This document shows positions 49,099 to 59,136 of a stretch of 64,000 bases of DNA, piece after piece. This stretch comes from Rhynchopus sp. YZ270_cl-10 (Eukaryota > Euglenozoa > Diplonemea > Diplonemida > Diplonemidae). The stretch is from positions 496,001 to 560,000 of the forward strand of contig OZ037867.1 in the NCBI GenBank assembly GCA_964035575.1. The letters run 5' to 3'. The notes beneath the pieces were generated by a model. It was given only the letters and a program-made list of their open reading frames with translations, was not told where the DNA came from and made no database searches. The number at the start of each line of letters is the position of its first letter. Positions within the stretch are counted from its first letter, which is position 1. The position numbers and the translations under genes are program-made.

Positions 49099-49559
49099 AA
49101 AATGATGCGAACGGCAGCCCTGCGAACCACGAGCGGATCAGCCTTGCGAGCATCCGCGCGTGCGTGAAGCGACGTGCCCTCAGCCGCGAGCCCACACCGG
49201 CTGAGAACAGCATCTACTCCTACAAGAGTGGATCCACCACCGCCCTGCACCGACCTGCGCTGCGTACACCGCACCTCACGCGGCTGGGTGCGACGACCAT
49301 CCGCAACCTCCGAGTGGAACGCCACCCACTCGTCTACAACAAGCTGCACCCGGACAGGACGGCGTACTGCCCACGTTGCTCTGAAGAGGCTTCGCTCCGC
49401 CACATCTTCTCCCGGTGCAGCAACCCCGCAACCCCACGCTCCAGCCTCCCTACAACGAACCTGGGGCAGCTGATGCAGCGCCATGAGGCAGACGTGCTCC
49501 GCTTCCTTTGCGAGGCTGGATATCTGGACGATGAAATTGAATCACTCATGCGCCATTGA
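49099..49559 (+). mobile_element. 3' fragment of a LINE-type non-LTR retrotransposon
   Basis: An open frame of ~150 codons without its own ATG (NDANGSPANHERISLASIRA to a stop at 49557). Near the end, RLGATTIRNLRVERHP and CPRCSEEASLRHIFSRC give a C-x2-C-x6-H-x4-C motif of the type found at the C-terminus of LINE polyproteins. The reverse transcriptase domain is absent, so the copy is 5'-truncated, beginning at an A tract. An A-rich tail follows at 49630-49678. The exact clade cannot be set from this piece. Confidence 0.68.
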
Positions 49560-49936
49560 GTCACTGATGTGATACCGGCGTGATGACTTTTTAAACCTAC
49601 CTTATCAAAATAAGAAACAAAATTATTTAAAAAAAAAAAAACAGAAGCAAAAACAAAAACAAAAAAAAAAAAAATAACTATTTATCATGGGTGTTCCTAA
49701 GACGGAATACGAATACCACTTTTGGGATTGTGCACTTTTTTTTCTACAGGGATTCCCTTAGGGAAGAAAAAAAAAGAGCAGACGGGTAACTAAGAGACTT
49801 TAGAACGGTCATTTTCACTGAATGAGGTGCCCGTGAACTGGGATGGAATGAAACAACACAAAAAGGACATTTTTCTCCTTGTAGGACGAACCCTCAAAAA
49901 AAATTTTCGCCTCCGGCGGACACCCCCTTTCCTCCA
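49560..49936. other. LINE 3' tail and flank
   Basis: A short 3' untranslated part ends in A-rich tracts at 49630-49678. The rest is flank of the 7-bp microsatellite, with a CGCCTCCGGCG mini-hairpin near 49909. Confidence 0.5.
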
Positions 49937-50676
49937 CTGTGTACTGTGTACTGTGTACTGTGTACTGTGTACTGTGTACTGTGTACTGTGTACTGTGTAC
50001 TGTGTACTGTGTACTGTGTACTGTGTACTGTGTACTGTGTACTGTGTACTGTGTACTGTGTACTGTGTACTGTGTACTGTGTACTGTGTACTGTGTACTG
50101 TGTACTGTGTACTGTGTACTGTGTACTGTGTACTGTGTACTGTGTACTGTGTACTGTGTACTGTGTACTGTGTACTGTGTACTGTGTACTGTGTACTGTG
50201 TACTGTGTACTGTGTACTGTGTACTGTGTACTGTGTACTGTGTACTGTGTACTGTGTACTGTGTACTGTGTACTGTGTACTGTGTACTGTGTACTGTGTA
50301 CTGTGTACTGTGTACTGTGTACTGTGTACTGTGTACTGTGTACTGTGTACTGTGTACTGTGTACTGTGTACTGTGTACTGTGTACTGTGTACTGTGTACT
50401 GTGTACTGTGTACTGTGTACTGTGTACTGTGTACTGTGTACTGTGTACTGTGTACTGTGTACTGTGTACTGTGTACTGTGTACTGTGTACTGTGTACTGT
50501 GTACTGTGTACTGTGTACTGTGTACTGTGTACTGTGTACTGTGTACTGTGTACTGTGTACTGTGTACTGTGTACTGTGTACTGTGTACTGTGTACTGTGT
50601 ACTGTGTACTGTGTACTGTGTACTGTGTACTGTGTACTGTGTACTGTGTACTGTGTACTGTGTACTGTGTACTGTG
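49937..50676 (+). repeat. Microsatellite, 7-bp unit CTGTGTA, ~106 copies
   Basis: 740 bp, practically perfect. Same unit as 37989-38562 in opposite orientation. Frames on both strands are artefacts. Confidence 0.97.
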
Positions 50677-51335
50677 CAGTTATGCAACCACGCCAATTTT
50701 TTTTATAGTACCACCGCTGAACGCTCGGGTTACCAAAAATTCAAATAAGACCAGTTTTGGGGTGTTTTGACCCTGTTTTTGACCCCCAAAGGGGAAGCCC
50801 ACCCAAAGAAAAATAGTGGAATACGGACGCGATTTTTCCCCGAAAACCCCCGGAATACGGAACACCCATGCTATTTATTCAACGCCTTTTAGCGTGGTTT
50901 TTTTTTGCGATAACTTCACGCATTTTTTTCCCAGGCGAGTGGTAGTTAATTTGCCGAGCGAAGCGAGGCAAATTGAATCCACGAGCCTGGGAAAAAAATA
51001 AGTGAAGTATCGCAAAAAAATTCGCTAAAAGGCGTTGAATACGTAATTTTATTTCACGTTAAATAAAGTATACGAAAGGATTTGGCACTTTTAGCGTGAC
51101 TCATTTATTGTGCAATAACTAACGAGTATGTGTCCCTCCGGGCAGCCCTCATTACCCTCCCGCCAGCGCTACCGGGAATCCCACGGGACCCCTAGCTAGG
51201 CTAGCGGGACTCCCGCTGGGGGGGCTGGCGTACCTGAGGGGCTGGAGGGAGGCTAAAAAAGGCTGGAGGGTCCCTCCAGCCCCGTTACCCTCCCGCGGGG
51301 GAACCTGCAAAAACCCGGTAAACTGGGCCCGGGTG

Positions 51336-51599
51336 CTAGCGGGAGGTCGGGAAATGGCTGTCGTGCAAGAGCGAGAGACATTCAGAAGATCCCCGCCCAT
51401 CGCAGAATATCATGTCAGCACCGCCTTCCTCACAATGAAGTAAGGGGGTGGTGTGTCCTTCGCCTTCATAGGTAATGAAGGAGTCGATTTCTTGTTTCGT
51501 AAGTGAGGAGTGTCTTGGACTGTCGTGTCGGTAGCCGGTCTCGTGTTGCTTCAAGAGACACACGAGCCTGCGGAAACTGGTCTTGCAGTTGCACCCCAT
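51336..51599 (-). CDS. Uncertain 87-aa ORF in the left palindrome arm
   Basis: MGCNCKTSFRRLVCLLKQHE followed by a hydrophilic part and a PTSR end. The identical ORF is in the other arm. No domain is recognised and the opposite strand is also open over part of it. The MGC start would allow N-myristoylation and palmitoylation, but this is weak evidence. Confidence 0.22.
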   Translation of the reverse strand: MGCNCKTSFRRLVCLLKQHETGYRHDSPRHSSLTKQEIDSFITYEGEGHTTPLLHCEEGGADMIFCDGRGSSECLSLLHDSHFPTSR

Positions 51600-52201
51600 A
51601 CTTCCTCACCAATATGCTGCTCAGCTTACTGAACGCTGTCCATTACGACGACAATTTGATGCACTATGCACAAAACAAAGTCGGCTTCCGTGGGCTGACC
51701 GTTGGGCTTCCCTTAAAAAGCGGTCCCATTCACGGATGTACGGTGTCGACGATGCTAGTCGTTCAACAAAACCACTGCAGTGCTCGTCCATCTCTTGTCG
51801 GAGGACCGTTTGCGTCTTAGATCCTTCGGCATGTTGCGTGTGTCAAAAAAAAATGGGAAAAGTGCAAAAAAAAATCGCAATTTTCAATTTTTAGGCGGGT
51901 GGTGGTGCAGGATGTACCAAAATTTAGCGTGAAGTTATCGCCAAAAAAAACCTCTGTTTTAGCGTGAAAAAAACAAAAATAAAATCACGCTCCTAAGGAA
52001 TTGCAGTGAAAAAAAGTGAAAATGCGTGAAATAAAGTTGCAATGAACAACGTCGACACCGTACATCCGTGAATGGGACCGCTTTTTAAGGGAAGCCCAAC
52101 GGTCAGCCCACGGAAGCCGACTTTGTTTTGTGCATAGTGCATCAAATTGTCGTCGTAATGGACAGCGTTCAGTAAGCTGAGCAGCATATTGGTGAGGAAG
52201 T

Positions 52202-52465
52202 ATGGGGTGCAACTGCAAGACCAGTTTCCGCAGGCTCGTGTGTCTCTTGAAGCAACACGAGACCGGCTACCGACACGACAGTCCAAGACACTCCTCACTT
52301 ACGAAACAAGAAATCGACTCCTTCATTACCTATGAAGGCGAAGGACACACCACCCCCTTACTTCATTGTGAGGAAGGCGGTGCTGACATGATATTCTGCG
52401 ATGGGCGGGGATCTTCTGAATGTCTCTCGCTCTTGCACGACAGCCATTTCCCGACCTCCCGCTAG
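52202..52465 (+). CDS. Uncertain 87-aa ORF in the right palindrome arm
   Basis: Mirror copy of the 87-aa ORF of the left arm, identical in sequence. Identity follows from the palindrome and is not independent evidence of coding. Confidence 0.22.
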   Translation: MGCNCKTSFRRLVCLLKQHETGYRHDSPRHSSLTKQEIDSFITYEGEGHTTPLLHCEEGGADMIFCDGRGSSECLSLLHDSHFPTSR

Positions 52466-53264
52466 CACCCGGGCCCAGTTTACCGGGTTTTTGCAGGTTC
52501 CCCCGCGGGAGGGTAACGGGGCTGGAGGGACCCTCCAGCCTTTTTTAGCCTCCCTCCAGCCCCTCAGGTACGCCAGCCCCCCCAGCGGGAGTCCCGCTAG
52601 CCTAGCTAGGGGTCCCGTGGGATTCCCGGTAGCGCTGGCGGGAGGGTAATGAGGGCTGCCCGGAGGGACACATACTCGTTAGTTATTGCACAATAAATGA
52701 GTCACGCTAAAAGTGCCAAATCCTTTCGTATACTTTATTTAACGTGAAATAAAATTACGTATTCAACGCCTTTTAGCGAATTTTTTTGCGATACTTCACT
52801 TATTTTTTTCCCAGGCTCGTGGATTCAATTTGCCTCGCTTCGCTCGGCAAATTAACTACCACTCGCCTGGGAAAAAAATGCGTGAAGTTATCGCAAAAAA
52901 AAAACCACGCTAAAAGGCGTTGAATAAATAGTTATTATGCGTTCGCGTCCTGCCTGCCTAGGTTTTTTTGAGATTTTTGGGGAAAAAAGTTTTTTTGAAA
53001 AAAAGTTTTTTTCAATTTTTTTGTGTTGGGGCTGTGTCAGGGTGTTTCCTAATTTGCTTCCGCTTCCGGTCTTTGGAAAAAAATTGCCAGGGAAAAAGTT
53101 TGCGGAAAAATTAGGGACGTGTTTAAAGTGCTTATGTTTTGGTATTTTCCCGAAAAAAGTATGTTGGGTACCGTGCGCCTGCGGCGCTGTCTGTTCCTAC
53201 CAGTTTCTACAGGCAAACACTTGGCCCCCTTTACGTTACGCTGACGGGTTTTGACCACAAGCAA

Positions 53265-53335
53265 GAACTTGTCCATTTTGGCAAATTGACCCCACCACTG
53301 GCCGGACGGATTCCGAAAATGCAAATGCCGGTGTT
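53265..53335 (+). repeat. Flank repeat of the microsatellites, plus copy
   Basis: AAGAACTTGTCCATTTTGG, CAAATTGACCCCACCACTGG, CGGACGGATTCCGAAAATG. No microsatellite adjoins this copy. Confidence 0.7.
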
Positions 53336-53452
53336 TTCGGGCATTTTCATGTTTTCAGGATCAGGGAGAAAATCTGGGTTGTGGGATTTACCTACCAGGC
53401 CTCAGCCTAACTGGGGGGGTAGGCAGGCCAACACGGATTAGGGGTGGTGGGT

Positions 53453-53849
53453 CCCCCCCCCCCCCCCCTCTGTGCACAGTTATACAGGGGCTGGGCCGAA
53501 GAAAAATTTTTCCGACCAATTTTTGCCCACAAAAAATCGAGAAAAAAAAATTTTTTTTTCGACTCTCCTGTGTCTGTGCGTGCTGTGATGGGGTCATTTC
53601 GCGCTCAGAAATGAGTATTTTTGACCCAAAATACATGTGTCAGTTTTTACACGATTTTTGAAATTTTCAGTCCAAAACTGACACATGTATTTTGGGTCAA
53701 AAATACTCATTTCTGAGCGCGAAATGACCCCATCACAGCACGCACAGACACAGGAGAATCGAAAAAAAAATTTTTTTTTTCGATTTTTTGTGGGCAAAAA
53801 TTGGTTGGAAAAATTTTTCTTCGGCCCAGCCCCTGTATAACCGTGTACA

Positions 53850-53868
<19 letters not shown>
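53453..53868. repeat. Palindrome 2: ~195-bp arms, C run and G run at its ends
   Basis: The left arm begins with 16 C (53453-53468) and CTCTGTGCACAG; the right arm ends CTGTATAACCGTGTACAGAG and merges into the G run. Inner arms share ATTTCGCGCTCAGAAATGAG and ATACATGTGTCAGTTTT, with a ~26-base spacer (53648-53673). Confidence 0.88.

Positions 53869-53901
<33 letters not shown>
53852..53901 (+). repeat. Run of 50 G
   Basis: Uninterrupted 50-base G homopolymer between palindromes 2 and 3. Confidence 0.95.
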
Positions 53902-53902
<1 letters not shown>

Positions 53903-55087
53903 AGGTGGGGGCAAAACCCCTATTTTTTTGAGGCATTTTGACTTTTTTGGACTTCCGCGCAAAGTACGTACAAACCACCCCTCATACCCACCCAGAAATG
54001 GGTCAGAAACACCCTGTGACCCGAAAATCCATGCTAAGGGCGACTCAGAATATGAAAAAATGCAAAAAAATAGTGAAAAAGTGGCCTTTTGACGGTTTTG
54101 GCCATGTTGGGTAAAATGGCCATTTTTGGACAAAAAAATCAAAAAAACAGCAAAATTTCGACGTCATGACAGCTGCTTGGGCACAAACCTACCCCAGGGA
54201 GGTCCTGTGAGTCCATTCCGACCTGTTTTGGACACTTTAGGTACTTTTTTTGGCCGTTTTTTGGTGTTTTTAGGTCAAAAAATACCCTGGACTTTACCCT
54301 GGACGTCCCTGGGCCGCGACTTGCGCCCTGCTTTTGGACCCACTCTGGGCCAAAAAATGGGTGAAAACCCCCGAAAAAGCACTCCGGGAACCCAGATAGT
54401 TCCAAATATCCACCAGAAACCCACCCAAACACCTCAAAAACATGCCAGAAAAATATTTTTAAAAACACACTTTTTCAAATAAGTCATTATGGAACCTGCC
54501 CAGATGAACTTTTTGAAAAAAGTGTGTTTTTGAAAATATTTTTCTGGCATGTTTTTGAGGTGTTTGGGTGGGTTTCTGGTGGATATTTGGAACTATCTGG
54601 GTTCCCGGAGTGCTTTTTCGGGGGTTTTCACCCATTTTTTGGCCCAGAGTGGGTCCAAAAGCAGGGCGCAAGTCGCGGCCCAGGGACGTCCAGGGTAAAG
54701 TCCAGGGTATTTTTTGACCTAAAAACACCAAAAAACGGCCAAAAAAAGTACCTAAAGTGTCCAAAACAGGTCGGAATGGACTCACAGGACCTCCCTGGGG
54801 TAGGTTTGTGCCCAAGCAGCTGTCATGACGTCGAAATTTTGCTGTTTTTTTGATTTTTTTGTCCAAAAATGGCCATTTTACCCAACATGGCCAAAACCGT
54901 CAAAAGGCCACTTTTTCACTATTTTTTTGCATTTTTTCATATTCTGAGTCGCCCTTAGCATGGATTTTCGGGTCACAGGGTGTTTCTGACCCATTTCTGG
55001 GTGGGTATGAGGGGTGGTTTGTGGGTACTTTGCGCGGAAGTCCAAAAAAGTCAAAATGCCTCACCCGTCCTGAAGGTTTTGCCCCCA
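53902..55087. repeat. Palindrome 3: ~575-bp arms, ~31-bp spacer
   Basis: Arms 53902-54479 and 54511-55087 are reverse complements with few differences. Each shows frames that are copies of each other (e.g. one starting MDKKIKKTAKFRRHDSCLG) because of the symmetry; no domain is recognised. A diverged single arm lies at 34575-35040. Confidence 0.9.
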
Positions 55088-55930
55088 CCTAGGCATACTG
55101 TGCAGGCGAGCCGTTTTTAGGCGAGTTTTTCGTTTTCCTGATTTTCAGGAAAAACTCGCCAAAAACTCGCCCTACTCGCCCATTACTCGCCTATTACTCG
55201 CCAAAACTCGCCAAAAACTCGCCAAAACTCGCCTAAACTCGCCAAAAACTCGCCTAAACTCGCCCACATTTGGGTGCAAATCCTGGTGCACATACGCACC
55301 TTGGGGGTGAAAATGTGCACCAGGATGTGAAAATGGAGGGCGGGGGTGACTGATGACAACATGCCACTCGAAAACACACAAAAAAATTGAAATTGTGTCA
55401 CTTGTACGTCTAAAGGCAACCATGTCACGGCAGTGGCTGACAGGCATGTATGTAAACATTTGCTCCAGGGGAAGATCCAAGCGTGCCGTAGATCCCGGGG
55501 GACAAGACGTGCTACAATCCGGAGGATGACGAAGACATGAGCCGGGGCTACACTCGCTATACAACAATGTCCTCGTCATGCCGGTAAATGGCAACCCTGC
55601 AGGCCACCCCTTGGCGGTATTCCCCCACGACTACATCGCACCCATCTGTGCAAGCTTCATGGATCCGCAGAAGGTACAGCTGGACTGGTGGTACTGGTTG
55701 TGGAAGCCTACAAAGCAAACTGCAGAGGTCTTGTTCAAGTGGAACGAAAAAATTTTTTTCTTCAAAACTCAAATTTCCCTCATATTTTCGTGTGTACACT
55801 TTTCCCAAGGTAAAATCCCTACCAAAAAAAAAAAACTCGCCAAAACTCGCCCCCCAAAAATGGGCGAGTTTTAGGCGAGTTTTTGGCGAGTAGGCGAGTT
55901 TTTTTTACTCGCCTGCACAGTATGCCTAGG
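55088..55930. mobile_element. Composite element B with perfect 23-bp terminal inverted repeat
   Basis: CCTAGGCATACTGTGCAGG plus CGAG at the left; the exact complement at 55908-55930. Subterminal AACTCGCC/GGCGAGTT words are repeated many times, as in element A. The interior contains a coding-like stretch (about 55578-55740, with NGNPAGHPLAVFPHDYIAPI and MDPQKVQLDWWYWLWKP) that could be a captured gene piece. A run of 24 G follows the right end. Confidence 0.8.
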
Positions 55931-55952
55931 GGGGGGGGGGGGGGGGGGGGGG
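55929..55952 (+). repeat. Run of 24 G at the end of element B
   Basis: Directly follows the CCTA of the terminal inverted repeat; element A has 19 G at the same place. Confidence 0.9.
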
Positions 55953-56042
55953 TACCACCCACCCCCCAAGGCCAACATCGGCCGAAAAATTACCCAGAGG
56001 CCTGTTACCTACCCCCTTTACCTTACACTCATTTTGTCCAAA

Positions 56043-56115
56043 ACCAAGAACTTGGCTATTTCGGCAAAGTGACCCCACCACAGCGCGGACGGATTCCGGA
56101 AATGCCAATCGCAGT
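56043..56115 (+). repeat. Flank repeat of the microsatellites, plus copy
   Basis: AAGAACTTGGCTATTTCGG, CAAAGTGACCCCACCAC, CGGACGGATTCCGGAAATG, ~150 bp before the large 9-bp array. Confidence 0.7.
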
Positions 56116-56260
56116 ATGTTTTGGGGCTGCAAACCCACTTTTTTCCAGGGAAAAAAATTGCTTCCGGATGTCGGAATTTTGAAAAATTTCCAGAATTAGG
56201 AGACACCCTGGGCTGTGAGTTAACATTCTTCCCGACCCTGGGAAATTTCCGTCTGTGAAA

Positions 56261-57674
56261 ACTGTGTATACTGTGTATACTGTGTATACTGTGTATACTG
56301 TGTATACTGTGTCTACTGTGTATACTGTGTATACTGTGTATACTGTGTATACTGTGTATACTGTGTCTACTGTGTATACTGTGTCTACTGTGTATACTGT
56401 GTATACTGTGTCTACTGTGTATACTGTGTATACTGTGTATACTGTGTCTACTGTGTATACTGTGTATACTGTGTATACTGTGTCTACTGTGTATACTGTG
56501 TATACTGTGTATACTGTGTATACTGTGTATACTGTGTATACTGTGTATACTGTGTATACTGTGTCTACTGTGTATACTGTGTATACTGTGTATACTGTGT
56601 CTACTGTGTATACTGTGTATACTGTGTATACTGTGTATACTGTGTCTACTGTGTATACTGTGTCTACTGTGTATACTGTGTCTACTGTGTATACTGTGTA
56701 TACTGTGTATACTGTGTATACTGTGTATACTGTGTATACTGTGTATACTGTGTATACTGTGTATACTGTGTATACTGTGTATACTGTGTATACTGTGTAT
56801 ACTGTGTATACTGTGTATACTGTGTATACTGTGTATACTGTGTCTACTGTGTATACTGTGTATACTGTGTATACTGTGTATACTGTGTATACTGTGTCTA
56901 CTGTGTATACTGTGTCTACTGTGTATACTGTGTATACTGTGTATACTGTGTCTACTGTGTATACTGTGTATACTGTGTATACTGTGTATACTGTGTATAC
57001 TGTGTATACTGTGTATACTGTGTATACTGTGTATACTGTGTATACTGTGTATACTGTGTCTACTGTGTATACTGTGTATACTGTGTATACTGTGTCTACT
57101 GTGTATACTGTGTATACTGTGTATACTGTGTATACTGTGTATACTGTGTCTACTGTGTATACTGTGTATACTGTGTATACTGTGTCTACTGTGTATACTG
57201 TGTATACTGTGTATACTGTGTCTACTGTGTATACTGTGTATACTGTGTATACTGTGTATACTGTGTATACTGTGTATACTGTGTATACTGTGTATACTGT
57301 GTATACTGTGTATACTGTGTATACTGTGTATACTGTGTCTACTGTGTATACTGTGTATACTGTGTATACTGTGTCTACTGTGTATACTGTGTATACTGTG
57401 TATACTGTGTCTACTGTGTATACTGTGTATACTGTGTATACTGTGTATACTGTGTATACTGTGTATACTGTGTCTACTGTGTATACTGTGTATACTGTGT
57501 ATACTGTGTATACTGTGTATACTGTGTCTACTGTGTATACTGTGTATACTGTGTATACTGTGTATACTGTGTATACTGTGTCTACTGTGTATACTGTGTA
57601 TACTGTGTATACTGTGTATACTGTGTATACTGTGTATACTGTGTATACTGTGTATACTGTGTATACTGTGTATA
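56261..57674 (+). repeat. Microsatellite, 9-bp unit CTGTGTATA with CTGTGTCTA variants, ~157 copies
   Basis: 1,414 bp. Most units are CTGTGTATA; about one in five is CTGTGTCTA, and runs of pure units alternate with regularly spaced variants, suggesting block-wise duplication. Frames of >500 codons on both strands are artefacts. Confidence 0.97.
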
Positions 57675-57986
57675 TTGGGGTTTACCGAGGGAATAGCAAA
57701 GCCGAAACTAAAACGTGTAACCCCCCAAAACCCCCCTTGCTTTTTGGGGTTGTTGTTCAACGGGAAACCTCCTCGCCAACCACGTACCATCACTGAATTA
57801 GGTTCGGGTGGTTTTCCCTTTCAGCTTTTTGTGTCGTAAAAGCTTTTGTATTTTCCCTCCCTCCCTCACCTCCGCCTCCAGCGGATTCGACTAGCTCGGC
57901 CTAGCCGATTTACCCCAACGTCTTTTTGCAAGTATATGATTAAAAGAAAAAATAAAGGAACATTTTTGAGTAGGCTAAAGCTATTC
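57675..57986. other. Spacer between two 9-bp arrays, no gene
   Basis: About 310 bp with CTAGCTCGGCCTAGCC and CCCTCCCTCCCTCACC; nothing coding is seen. Confidence 0.4.
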
Positions 57987-58189
57987 CTGTGTATACTGTG
58001 TATACTGTGTATACTGTGTATACTGTGTATACTGTGTATACTGTGTATACTGTGTATACTGTGTATACTGTGTATACTGTGTATACTGTGTATACTGTGT
58101 ATACTGTGTATACTGTGTATACTGTGTATACTGTGTATACTGTGTATACTGTGTATACTGTGTATACTGTGTATACTGTGTATACTGTG
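57987..58189 (+). repeat. Microsatellite, 9-bp unit CTGTGTATA, ~22 copies
   Basis: 203 bp of pure units, followed by GAGGAAATTGATCAAAAACG, the same flank that precedes the arrays at 37.8-38.0 kb in the opposite orientation. Confidence 0.97.
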
Positions 58190-58209
58190 AGGAAATTGAT
58201 CAAAAACGA

Positions 58210-58282
58210 GAACTTGTCCATTTCAGCAAATTGACCCCACCACTGGACGGACGGATTCCGAAAATGCAAATGCCGGCGTTAA
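58210..58282 (+). repeat. Flank repeat of the microsatellites, plus copy
   Basis: GAACTTGTCCATTTCAG, CAAATTGACCCCACCACTGG, CGGACGGATTCCGAAAATG, 20 bp after the array. Confidence 0.75.
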
Positions 58283-58554
58283 AAGCTTCACCAGCACCAC
58301 TGTACTGTGGCCTGTGGCCTGGGTACTCATACGGGGGAAAAAGTGCTCACCTGCTATTTTATAATATAACTTTAGGTGGTTCCATTTTGGGAAATATGAG
58401 AAAATAGTCAAAACCAGTGTCAACAGGAAAAAAAAAAGAGAAAAAACCGACTCCGGAGGGTCAACTCCCGGGTTCAGCAAGCACATTTTGAAAAAAACTT
58501 TTTTTTGAAACAAACTTTTTTTTGCCTGCCTGCCTAGGTTTTTCTGGGTACCCT

Positions 58555-58690
58555 TAGGACGCGAACGCAAACGAAAAATTTGTTTGCCCTTAGCGTGGTT
58601 TTTATTTGCGAAAAAAACACGGCGTGAAATTATCATTAAAAAGAATCACGCTAAAAGTGCCAAATCCTTCGTATACTTTATTTAACTGTG
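58555..58690. repeat. Truncated relative of the palindrome-1 arm end
   Basis: GGACGCGAACGC, TTAGCGTGGTTTTTATTTG, CACGCTAAAAGTGCC and CGTATACTTTATTTAAC occur in compact order. They match words at both ends of the palindrome-1 arms and its right flank (52938-52950). Confidence 0.6.
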
Positions 58691-58916
58691 GAATAAAACA
58701 AAAAAAAAACCCAATTTTTTAGCTTTTTACTTTGAGGTACTGAGGGCATGTCCCCTCTTGTCGTCAGCCCAGAGTCAGTAGGCTCTGCCACACCTTGGGG
58801 AGAGGTGTGCGGACTGTGTCTCCAAGAGGAAAAGGGAAGCTGTCCCCCCTGCCCCGTCGCAGTGTGGAACCCCGCTAAGTAGCACAACAACAAAACTAAG
58901 CAAGAGGCAGTACCAG

Positions 58917-58993
58917 TGGCGCGGCTACCAATAATTACCGTGTAGTCAGCGTCACGCCTACCATGGTAGGTTACAGTGAAAAAAAAAAAAAAA
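58917..58993 (+). repeat. Dispersed repeat with CCTACC/GGTAGG hairpin, copy 2
   Basis: CGGCTACCAATAATTACCG, TGTAGTCAGCGTCACG, CCTACCATGGTAGG, TTACAGTG and an A tract; the partner is at 22868-22933. Confidence 0.6.
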
Positions 58994-59136
58994 TGATAGT
59001 TATTGATGCCAGCCCCCGATGAAATAACGCTGTTCCTTCCTTTTTTTTTAAATCCGCAAAAAGGGAAAAGGAATCCCTAATTACGGCGTCCCCTTTATAA
59101 CACTGAGAAAGTTGGTGTATAAAACTAGAAATCCGT

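Larger units (their letters stand above)
50871..52931. repeat. Giant palindrome 1: 881-bp arms, ~298-bp spacer
   Basis: The left arm 50871-51751 and right arm 52050-52931 are reverse complements with almost no differences seen (a 1-base length change in a T tract). Each arm ends with its own inner inverted repeat (about 50881-51045 and 52757-52921: AACGCCTTTTAGCG ends, a CCCAGGC/GCCTGGG core, and AATTTGCC/GGCAAATT). Each carries the CTAAAAGTGCCAAATCC motif. The near-identity implies a young origin or continuing gene conversion. It is probably a fold-back type element. Confidence 0.92.

Noticed and set aside
49815-50770. Frames of 269-293 codons over the second 7-bp array
   Set aside because: Microsatellite artefact.
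53594-55092. Frames duplicated in both arms of palindrome 3
   Set aside because: They are the same sequence read twice by symmetry, so duplication is not evidence of selection; no domain.
55172-55594. 140-codon minus frame in element B
   Set aside because: Its end is made of the CGAGTTTT repeats (GEFRRVLASF-like); probably a shadow of repeats.
56018-57796. Frames of 513 and 591 codons over the 1.4-kb 9-bp array
   Set aside because: Microsatellite artefact on both strands.
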